From the NCBI GenBank assembly GCA_020205615.1, contig CM035166.1:78454679-78518678 (forward strand): 64,000 nt of DNA, written 5' to 3'. The position numbers and the translations under genes were made by a program. Each line of letters starts with the position of its first letter. Within the stretch, counting starts at the first letter, position 1. The DNA is from Panax quinquefolius (Eukaryota > Streptophyta > Magnoliopsida > Apiales > Araliaceae). Of this stretch, positions 22,190 to 32,337 are shown piece after piece. The notes under the pieces were generated by a model. That model saw only the letters and a list, made by a program, of their open reading frames with translations. It searched no databases and was not told where the DNA came from.

Positions 22190-22680
22190 CTCAAAATCAT
22201 TAAATTATCTTTGCACTATGGCCAAAGATATTCATTATTATCACGTCCATTAATTAATATTTCATTGCTGAGACTCAGCTCTATAATTAATCCACATCAT
22301 CGAATCATCCATGCACTACAAGCCAAGGATATTCTTTAGTGTCACGACCACAAATTATCCATGCACTACGGCCAAAGATAATCGTGTTTTCATCATAGTA
22401 TCTCGGCCATGAATTATCCATGCACTACGGCCAAAGATAATCGTGTTTTCATTAACGGTCCTGATCATGCCATAAAACAATTCATCTTTGCACTACGGCC
22501 AAAGAGAATCCATACCCATAATCATACCAAAAACTGTCCATCAATGCACTACGGGCCAATGAGGACTTTTTCCACATCATTTGTAACATTACGGTTATGA
22601 TTATACTGAATAATCCCTGGTCATAATCATACCAAGTCCATCTATGCACTACAGGCCACATATGACTTTCAACATAATAT
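22190..22680 (-). repeat. Interspersed GCACTACGGCCAAAGAT motif array in LTR N
   Basis: Seven copies of a motif like TGCACTACGGCCAAAGAT recur every 60-90 bp, each next to an AT-rich or ATCATGAC-like spacer. The same motif, in matching LTR orientation, appears near 27040-27680, 42980-43110, 47110-47345, 57610-57850 and 63540-63680. Confidence 0.75.
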
Positions 22681-23689
22681 AAGCATGAGAATAATGACAA
22701 TGATATAAAGAATCAATCAAATGAGATAAAGGATAAATATTAAATTTTTACAATACAATTTATCCAGCGTTCAATAATAACAAAAACCCTTAACAAAGAT
22801 CTACATATACCTTATATAGGATTCCCAAGCCATAAAATCCTATTTTCCAACTTTGTTACTTCACATAACATATTTTACTCATTTACTCATAACTAGATCA
22901 TTTTCATGAAAAATACTATTTCAGTCCCAAAAATATTTCTTTTCTGGGATTTAGCAGAATATAGTCCCATAATGAACATATATTTTTCTCGGAATTTTTA
23001 AAATTCATTCACTATTTTTCAAAAATCAATTTTTAATTAATTCCTTAAGAAATTAGCTACCTCAAAGTTAACTCCAGAAATTCCCAAATCTTGGCAGGAC
23101 CTTACACATGTTATCGTGAGTTCCAGTTTAAATTTCATGGTCATCGGAGTTATAGAACTCCGGTTATAGCATTTTTCGTCGAAAAAACCTAAATATTGAA
23201 ATGGTTATTAGTTGCTCATTTTAAGTCGGAATGAGCTCATTTTTGGACAGGAGGTTCTTTATACCATATACTTTCATGTCCCAAAAGGCCAGAATTTTTC
23301 TCACAAATTAAGTGGCCGAAAATGTCCTTTTAAAAATCTTTGCAGTAACTTTTTCCCATTTTTCACTTTTTTGTGCTTTGCTAAAATCAGTCCACACGAA
23401 AATCTACAACATCTTTTCTAGTGATTCCACTTGGATAAGTTAGAAAACTCATAGATCTAACTCTAGAACTTGACCACACTCAAAAATTCGAAATATAATA
23501 GGAAATATGGTCAATTGAATTTCATGTTCCATTTTCACCAAAATCTGATTTTCAACCCTTTGTGATTTCTAAGAAACTTTCATGTTTTCACATAATAACC
23601 AATTGATTATAAGAGAATATATGAAACTGTAAATGGATTTTCGTTCGCCATGCGATAATCCACGTATGCAGATCATTTTCACAATCTAA

Positions 23690-24030
23690 TTAGGAATGAA
23701 TACAAAGGAACATTCACCATGCATGTGGTAATCCAAATAGACAGGTTATTCAAACAGAATAATAAATAATGAAACCATGTCCGATGTAAAACGCAAAGAT
23801 AGGATATTCCAACAGAATAATAAAGAATGGAACCAGGTCCGTCGTAAAATGCACAGACAGGATATTCCAATAGGATAATAAATAATGGAACCAGGTCCGG
23901 CGTAAACGCACAGACAGGATATTCCGACATAATAATAAAGAATGAAATATTAGAAGATTTTCACCAAGTATAGGGTAGCCCGCGTATACAGGTTATTCCA
24001 ACAGAATAATAAATAATAAAATAACAGAAG
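23690..24030 (-). repeat. Approximately 60 bp tandem repeats in LTR N
   Basis: About five units, each with GGATATTCCRACAGAATAATAAA and AATGGAACCAGGTCC. The corresponding units in P and M LTRs are at about 46540-46830 and 57060-57310, on the opposite strand. Confidence 0.75.
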
Positions 24031-24243
24031 TTCTCTTCATGAATACAAAAGAAATAATACCCCTTACAAGTACAACAAATAATATCCCCTACCATAATAA
24101 TAATATCCCTTACCTTAGAAAAACTGGATACTGGAATAGTGAGGTAGCAGACTTCTCTTCTTCTTTCTCTCTATAATTTCTCTCTATAATAATTGCTCTA
24201 AAGCTTTTGTGAATTGGTGAGAAATGAAGGAAGAATGAGCTTC

Positions 24244-24251
24244 TATTTATA
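24244..24251 (-). promoter_or_regulatory. TATA box of LTR N
   Basis: TATTTATA on the plus strand, that is TATAAATA on the minus strand, in the context CTATAAATAGAAGCTCATTC. The same context is shared with LTRs P and P2. Confidence 0.7.
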
Positions 24252-24296
24252 GGAAAATATAGTTTCGATAATTACACGTTTTGGGGCTCGAAATTT

Positions 24297-24590
24297 TACA
24301 GTATAATACCTTCCTCTTTTTTTTTTAATTTAGTCCTGCAAGTATTATCAAACTTGAACCACCTCCCCTAATAGTAAATAATGTGAATCAATAGTTCAAT
24401 CATGTGATTCAATAGTTATAATCATGTGAAAATACGAATTACAGTATTGTACCTTCAACTATACCTCCATTTTTAACTTAGTCATGCAAGTATTATCAAT
24501 CTTGCACCAACTCCCCTAATAGTACAAGAATGTGAGTCAATAGTGCACACATGTGAACAAATAGTTATAAGCATGTGAAATAATAGCAAT
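24297..24590. repeat. Two-unit tandem repeat of about 147 bp in LTR N
   Basis: Units at about 24297-24443 and 24444-24590 share the core GCAAGTATTATCAAWCTTG and CTCCCCTAATAGTA. They are diverged by point changes and small indels. Confidence 0.7.
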
Positions 24591-26375
24591 TAATTGCTCA
24601 TTTATCCGATTAATTAGCCGATTTATCAATATAACCCCAGACATCAATTATCATCAGAATAGATGTCGATTTCCACTAACACGAATAATCCCAACACAAT
24701 GGAACTATCAAATTTATCTTTAATCAAGACGAACTTATTCATCATTAATATTATAACTCACAATATTTAACAACCAGGTCGTTCCCGAGGAAGAGGGGCT
24801 TTCCAATAAGGATTTCTCCTATTGGCGCGCAATTAGGTGACCAAACCTCTCCTTGGCAGAACTTCTAGACATTGTAAATATTGCAATTTAATAATATGAA
24901 TAACTTTGTCGTCTCAATTATTGATTTAATAATATATCATATAATGCAGATGATACTTTGACAATAATCGAATCAATAATATAAGAGATATGATGCAGTA
25001 ATTATTATAGCAATAATTGAGTATAACTGAGTGACTTATCACGTAAGCATCAATAATCAAAGATATTGTACAATACCGTGTTCCACTGTGCAACCACGCA
25101 TATTACTGTACTTTTATCAAAGTAATCATTTACTAAATAGAATAATAATTATAAAAATTGAATACTCTCATTTCATAAAATTCGGGGTCTTACAACTGGT
25201 ATTACAAATGTTGTAAGACCCAAACTTTTTATGAATAAAGGTTTAATTTTCTCTAAATATTATTTTGAATAATAAGGTGTTGCTTTAATATAATGCTATA
25301 GTTATAGGTGATATGTGCAAATTTTGCAAAGTAAGCAAGTTGTCATAAAATATTCATTTGGTCGAGGAATATTCTTTTTGTCTAGGAATATTCGTACGAC
25401 GGCGCAATCATTAGTGGACCACATAACGGAATAAGTGTCAGATATTGAAAGCGACAAAAATTACCTTTTTATAAAAAAATAACGACAAAACTTTTACAGT
25501 TAACTGTTAAAATATTCGGTGATAAAAGTATAGTAATACGCGTTGTCGCACAGTAGCACACGATATTGCACAGTATCTCTAAGTATTGATTCTTACGTAA
25601 GAAGTAAATCAGTTATATTTAATAATTACCGCAGTAGTTGCTGCATAGTATCTCATATCATTGATTCAATAATTGTTACAGTAACATTTGCATAATATTT
25701 TATATTATTTGAATAATATTATTAGTTAGCATTATTGACAATGTCTAAAAAGTTCTGTCGAGGAAAGAGGTTAGGTTATATAATTGAGCGCCAATAAGGA
25801 TAAATCCTTATCGGAAAGCCCCCTCTTTCTTGAGAATGATCTGGCTGTTAATATTGTGAGCTTATAATATTAATTGTGAATAATTATTATGTGGTGAATA
25901 TTGGTCAATTTTGATATAAATAAAGGAATTTAGCATGAAAAAATTGTTGAAAGTTTGACATATTTTTTAATAGAATCAAAATTATCTTCTCCGATAAAAT
26001 ATTCATTCAAATATATTATTATAATATTACATTATAATAGTATAATGTGATAATATAATAGTATAATTTTTATAATTTAAATGGTAATATTTTTATAATA
26101 ATATATAATTTTTAGCATGTGAATAAATGTGGAGTGAAGTTTATCATTTTAGTTTTGAATTCCTTTTCCAAAACCATTTCGTGCACGTTTCAATTCTTTT
26201 GCAAAGAATTTCATCTTCCAAATTTTAGTGGGCCCTCAACCATTGGAAAATGAAAGGTTGTTAGGCAGAGAAAGAATGAAAGTTAGGCAAAGAAAAAAAG
26301 AGAGAAGGAAAGTTAGGCAGGAAAGGTTTGACAAAATTAGGCAGGATGATTTATTTTTTTTCATTCGTGCTTCAC

Positions 26376-26383
26376 TATAAAAA
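26376..26383 (+). promoter_or_regulatory. TATA box of solo LTR S0
   Basis: TATAAAAA in the context TTCACTATAAAAAGGGGG. Confidence 0.6.
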
Positions 26384-26660
26384 GGGGGTAACCCTCCTTC
26401 CTAAACACCAAAAATCTCAAGCATTCCTACTGAAATATTGTGAGTATTTCTTTTGAGTATAAGAATACTTTAAGTGTAACTTTTAGTACAAGATTTTCTC
26501 AGAATAATATCTGATATTCTAAGTCATATCTAATTTCTACTAAGGTAAAGGATATTATTTTATTTCAATACTCGTAAGAAATATTATTTTCTTTTATACT
26601 CCATATTATGTAAGTGATATTATTTCATTTCATATTCCTAAATTTAAATTTACCATGGTA

Positions 26661-27560
26661 AATATTACTTCTATAATTCACGAAATGATTAGAAATTCTT
26701 TAGGTTTTGCGTTTCATCTAATATCATTTCACTAGAATATTGGTCGAACTTTCTTATTAAATTTTAATGTTTTCATGTACTATTCATACGGTAATATTCA
26801 TGAGTATTATTCATAACAAAATTTAATTTTCTTTTTAGTCTAAATTATTTTTGATACATGAATATCATTCTTGAATTTTACTTCCCAATTAGTTATCATG
26901 TTGATAATTTAGACATTATTGAACTCTGGATAAATTAAAATATAAATCTCTAATATTTATCATTGATTTCACTTGATTGATTCTTTATATCATTGTCATC
27001 ATCTTCATGCTTATATTGTATTGAAAGTCATCTTTGGCCCGTACTGCAAAGATGAACTGTTGATTGGTATGATTATGACCAAGAATTGTGTATTGGTATA
27101 ATCATGACCTTTAATGTTACAGATAAGTATTGCTTCTATAATTCCTGAAATCATTAGAAATTCCTTTAAGTTTTGTGTTTCATCTAATATCATTTCACTG
27201 GAATATTGGTATGAACTTTCTTATTAAATTTAATTTTTCATATCGGGGTACTATTCACAATAGAATTTAATTTTCTTTTTTGTCCAACTTATTTTTGATA
27301 CATGAATATCATTCTTGAATTTTACTTCACAATTAATTATTATGTTGACAATTTGGACATTTTTGAACTCTAGATAAATTAAATTATAAATCTCTAATAT
27401 TTATCCTTGATCTCACTTGATTGATTCTTTATATCATTGTCATCATCCTCATGTTTATATTGTACTGAAAGTCATCTTTGGCTTGTAGTGCAAAGATGGA
27501 CTGTTGATTGGTATGATTATGACCAGAAATTATGTATTGGTATAATCATGACCCTTAATG
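26661..27560 (+). repeat. Tandem duplication, period about 466 bp, in S0
   Basis: Unit one starts TATTACTTCTATAATTC at about 26661. Unit two starts TATTGCTTCTATAATTCC at about 27127. Both contain GATTAGAAATTC or its close variant, TTTCATCTAATATCATTTCAC, the ATCATTCTTGAATTTTACTT segment and the GTCATCTTTGGC motif. The P and M LTRs carry one unit, which explains most of the extra length of S0. Confidence 0.8.
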
Positions 27561-28257
27561 TTACAGCTAAAGATTTGTGGTGAAAGTCATCTTTGGCCTG
27601 TAGTGCATAGATGGATAGGTGTTTGTCATGATAATGACCACTGGTGATGCAAATGATTATCTTTGGCCCGTAGTGCATAGATAATTTGTTGATTGGAAAT
27701 ATTTATTGATTGGTGTTACAGGGATAAAATATTGATGATGGACTTTTAAATCGTAGAAGATAGTAGACATCATGCGCTACTTGACTCTTCTAATGGTTTG
27801 CTATTTCCACTGCAGTTGTTGATCTAAAACTTGTTGTCTATTAAATTCTATTAGATTTTTCCCTGTTGAGGACTAATGATAATTTGTTCTACATTATCTT
27901 ATTCATAGTATTCTTTATTGGGCTAGTTGAGCTCACATTTTTCCTTTTGGTTCCATTGTTTTTCTCATGAGGCGAGAATGTAGCTGGGACTAGTCGGGGA
28001 GTGGAGTAATGATCCAAGATGGTTATTATAGTAGTTCTCACTATTTTGTAAAATAGTGTGACAATAATTGTAATGAGGACTTTATTTGAGTTTGGATACT
28101 GTCTATGAGATAATATTTGTATTGAAACTCATAGATTATATTTTGTCGTATTTTACACGATAATTAATAGTTGTATAAATGAAGTTGTATTTGGACTCTG
28201 TACCATATATTTGGCGACTCAGAATGGGTTGTGTAGACCTATTTTGGGGGTGTCACA

Positions 28258-28338
28258 AATGCATTATGATATATGAGATATGAGTTAAACTTCATTGCTT
28301 ACCCTTTGTGATCCACTCCCTTTAGTTCCCTCAGTTGG
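28258..28338. other. Short flank between S0 and the MULE frame
   Basis: Probably the 3' end of the MULE gene region. No MULE terminal inverted repeat is visible. Confidence 0.4.
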
Positions 28339-30494
28339 TTAATGCTCATTTAAAGCTTCAGTTGGTTGGGCATTTGAGTTGGGACAATTACTTTTGTTGT
28401 GTCCAACTTGTCTGTATTTGGTACAATGCATTATTCTTATCTTTCTTCTAATTCTTCCTAGGTTCTTTTCACTTTCCCAATGTTCTCTCCTCCTTAGTCT
28501 TTCAGGCCCGCCTCTAAGCTTCCTTGTGATTGGTGGTGGTAACATCTTTTCATATGGTGTCTCCTCCCAGAAATTGTTATCCAACTCTAAGAGATGACTA
28601 TAACACTTCAAATATGTTTCCCTCTTATACCAATGACTCACACAATTTTTTATTGGCTCCCTTATAAAACTTATAGCACTTATAGCATGAGAACATGGGA
28701 TCCCAGTTAGCTGGAACACCCTACATGTGCATGTTTGATTCGGAAGATCAACAACAAACTTATCCCCATAACACTTAACCTGCAATGTACACATATGCAT
28801 TAAACACCATAAATAATTCACTGTGAAAAACTGAATATATATATATATATATATAACATTTAAGAGTTTATGTTTACAAAATTACCTGAAACTTTCTATC
28901 CTTAGCCTATAATGGTTCACAGGCAGATGCATTCTCCATTTGAATATCTAACGTTTTCCTAATCCTAGGGCATATAGTTTCTTGACTCTTCAACATTTCA
29001 TCCCTTTTTTTGTTGAGTCTAACCATCACTGGACTCCTTATTTCCTCTAGCATATCTAATGAAGTCATCCATCTAGATTTTATAATCCATCCATTGAAGG
29101 TCTCACTCATGTTGTTCTCACCATTATATGTCTTGGAATGTGTTTAGAAATGTGCTTTGCTCCACAGAGAGGGGTCTTGCTTAAGCAACTTGTCATGGGC
29201 TTCCTTTGATAACCTTTTGATCTCATTCGTAGCTTCTTTGAATTGCACAATGTGGGTGACCATAGATGCTTCCTAGAATGTAAACTTCAAGGCTTGAGTA
29301 GGGAATCTCTTCCTCCAGTTTGCAAAAATATGTCTGCCACAATTCATGTGCTCAGCATAAGGAAGTATCTCCCTAACTGCTAGAACCAAACCCTACAACC
29401 ACAGAGAAGAAAATAAAGTAGTTAGTGGAATGATATTCATTTATAACAAAAATAAGAATTATAATTAAATAAAATTCATGTACAACAACATACAAGAATA
29501 AGAAAATTAAGTCCCTTTTGTTGGTCACTTATAATGGTCCAACCAACTCCATCATTACCAGCTGCAGAAACCATCCCTAACTATCCCTATTTTAACTCTC
29601 TACTATGACCCATGCTATTGGGTACATTTGATTATTACCATCTCTCCCAACAATAGACAACAGTTTCCCCCCAACCACAATCTTCAAAAAACAACCATCT
29701 AAGTCTATGATAGACCTACACCCTTCAATCCATCCCCTCTTATGTTCTTCAAAGCATACATAAAACCTCTAAAACTGAGGCTTATTTTCAGGATTGTCTC
29801 TTCTAACCTTAATATCAACTTTGTTTTTTATTGTTCTTTATCAAATGAGTCCCATAATCCCACACTTTCTCATAATGTGTCTGTAATAATTCCCCAACCT
29901 TTCTCAAAACCATTTCCCTTACCCTGTGGCACTTTGTCAAATACATATTCACATTTAATTTTCTGGCTATTTCATCTTGAATATCAACTAACTTCCAATC
30001 TGGTTTCTTTCTAATCCTGTTTCCATAAAAGTTTGCAAGACATTGAGTTTTGACACACTTGTTTTTTAGTGCCCTTATGTAAGTATGATCATTATTAATT
30101 TTTTTAACTTGCAAAGTTTCAGAGCTTCCAATGGTGATAATCCACATGTTCCATAGACATCCAGGCTGGCACACAAACTGGAACCTCTTTTGAACATTTA
30201 TTTTGAATCTAATTGTCGTACCCTTATCAATCCAATAATTCCTAACTGCTTCTTTCATATGCTCTTTAGAACTGAATTGCAGGCCAACAGTAAAGTTAAT
30301 ATTTTTTCTTTTTGTATTAGGGTCATAAGGTATAACTTCAAACTTAGGTTTTTCATTCCTCTTACTCCTCCAATTCCTAATTACCACTTCCATCTCCACT
30401 TGTTCCTCCTCACTACTCTCCTCATTTGGTGAATAGTGTTTGTCACTATCCTTATCTTCACTTTCCCATTGCCCGCCATTGCCTTCAAGGTCAT
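28339..30494 (-). pseudogene. MULE (MuDR-type) transposase remnant
   Basis: Minus-strand transposase in pieces. The N-terminal MuDR-like domain is at 30490-29815 (SSKEHMKEAVRNYWIDKGTT, then FQFVCQPGCLWNMWI). The start of the catalytic core is near 29760-29520 and keeps the DLDGCFLK motif holding the first acidic residue, followed by GRDGNNQMYPIAW. After a probable intron (about 29394-29511) the core continues with LPYAEHMNCGRHIFANWRKR (about 29385-29300), then MSETFNGWIIKSRWMTSLDM (29110-28907). A SWIM-type zinc finger (C31, C33, C43, H45 of the piece 28821-28339) follows, then a knuckle in which the second Cys is Tyr. Stops and frameshifts occur between pieces. The frame is open upstream to 30490, where the Q LTR interrupts it, so the N-terminus is missing. 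S0 and N lie at its other end. Confidence 0.85.
28780..28885 (-). other. Probable intron in the MULE transposase
   Basis: Minus-strand donor CAG|GTAATTTTG at 28885 and acceptor ACATTGCAG|GTTAAG at 28780. It contains a (TA)n run. Splicing joins AKDRKFQ to VKCYGDKFVVDLPN, restoring continuity just before the SWIM finger. Confidence 0.6.
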
Positions 30495-31775
30495 TGTAAG
30501 AACCCGAATTTTTAGAAAATATTAAAATAAGAATTTAGTAAATAAAATTCTTAAAGCATGAGATGGGTTCGAACAAGAATATATAATTGTGTTACGAGGT
30601 ATGTAGTATTGTGTTACATAGGGTAATATGAGCAATGTGATGTTGTGTTTAATAAATATATATCATTATTATATATTTGTTATAAATTATAGAGATGAAT
30701 TAGTAAAGAAGAAGGTTAGAAATTTATCTATTGATTATGTGAAATTGTTTTATCGTAGTAAGTTGGTGACATTAAATATTTTTGATAATCACCAATTTCT
30801 TGAGTATGTACGAGTATGTATCAAGTCTAAGGTAGTGCAACCGTACTCTTTAATGGTGGATGAATAGGAGCTAGGCTAAACGATTCCTTCAGAGAGCGGA
30901 GGTATATACGAATTAGTAACCGATCTAACTTACTGTGAAAAAAGTGTAGACGAGACAGAAACTAATTTGTTGGTTGTTTGTGGGAAACCACTCAGTATAC
31001 TATATTGAATACTATTAAAGACTCGATGGGTGTTAGGTTTGAACTTGTATGCGTGTACGTTGTCGACGAGAAAAGAGGATCGATATACCTTTAAGGTGGT
31101 TAGAGAATTATTACGTAATTCAATACACGGCAAGAAGTGAAGATGAAAGGAATGTATGCATGTGTTATATTCGAGTGATTATGTTATTGGTGGTAAGAAA
31201 CTGTAAAGGAGTTGTATAGTTGGTTACACTAATAAGGGAAAATAGAGTTTTAGAACTCGAAGTGTGATCCTTAAAATTTTAAGGAAAATAGTAATCGATG
31301 GTGTGAAACCCAAGAGGGGATTGATGTTAGACGAGTTAACACTCAAGGAGGATGTGTAAAATATTTAGAAGCATAAAGTTTCAGTTCTACTAATGCCTGG
31401 AAATTTGGTATGGCGCAACTGCACCATTACCAAGCCTATGACTAGCCATAGCATTTGCACCATTACTTGAGCTTTATGATCGGTAGCAATTGCTACCTGG
31501 TCTCAGTAAAATCGATTTTGGAATTTAAAGTTTAAGAAATGGGTATTACGGACTCATAAGGATAATAAAAATCTTAAATAATGGTTAAGTTGTCCATGAA
31601 TGGATTTGAATAAGAGTTAATTAATTAACCTGAAATAAATATGGTTAATTAAGAGATATTATGGAATATTATAATCCTTGTATGGCAATGGCGTGATAAT
31701 ACATTAAATGAGAAAGGGTTAGTTCACTTGTATAAGATAGTGAGTTAACATATGTGTTTAGCATAAGAGGATGAA
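30495..31775 (+). repeat. LTR of element Q, part 1
   Basis: Starts TGTAAGAACCCGAATTTT exactly where the MULE frame breaks; the five bases before it are GTCAT. It has no coding content. It is inferred to be the beginning of a long LTR that continues at 34801, 39636 and 41735 after removing S1, S2 and R copy A. Part 1 ends at the S1 target duplication ATGAA. Confidence 0.55.
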
Positions 31776-32288
31776 TGTAACAATCCATATTTTTAATTAT
31801 AATATTTAAATATTTATTAAATTATATAAATATTTAATGGAGGTGTTTATCGTTGAATAAATATTTGTTTAATTGATTCGATTTAATTTGGTTAATTATT
31901 TGTTTAATAAATAATTAATGAGTAAAGAAAATTCAAGATAGGAGATAATACTCTAGTTTAATTTAATAATTAAATTAGAGAGTTTATATTGATTAAATGA
32001 ATGATTATATTGATATTTCATTTTTGATGGGTAATTATTTGTATTGAGTTTTGTGATTTAATGATTTAATTGATAAATTATTATTAGAATTAATTAATTA
32101 AGTATGAAAACTTAATTAATTAGAAGTGTGACAAATAACTATATTATAAGTAGTTATTAAAATAAATTAAAGTAGTTTTGATTTAGTTTGTTTAACAAGG
32201 CTTAAATATATTAAGTCTTTAATTCTAAAGAGTTTTACAAACGAGCCTTATGGCTTTTGGATTTTAAATTTTATTTATTAATAATATA

Positions 32289-32337
<49 letters not shown>

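Larger units (their letters stand above)
21059..25194 (-). repeat. 5' LTR of chromovirus N (minus strand)
   Basis: On the plus strand it starts TGTGATGCCCCCAAAATTAGG and ends GGGGTCTTACA, the termini shared by all LTRs of this family in the window. At 4136 bp it is much longer than the 2.6 kb LTRs of P and M. Some of the excess may be a diverged duplication of its terminal part near 21630-21850. It holds a minus-strand TATA box at 24244-24251, several internal tandem repeats and the conserved block at about 24785-24870. The right flank ACTGG (25195-25199) would be its target duplication; the partner is outside the window. Confidence 0.85.
25212..28257 (+). mobile_element. Solo LTR S0 of the chromovirus family
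   Basis: 3046 bp, TGTAAGACCCAAAC to GGGGGTGTCACA. It is flanked by AATGT (25207-25211) and AATGC (28258-28262), a target duplication with one mismatch. No primer site or coding region is attached, so it is a solo LTR left by LTR-LTR recombination. It contains a TATA box at 26376-26383, the conserved block at about 25740-25860 and an internal duplication of about 466 bp. It lies 17 bp from LTR N in head-to-head orientation. Confidence 0.85.
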
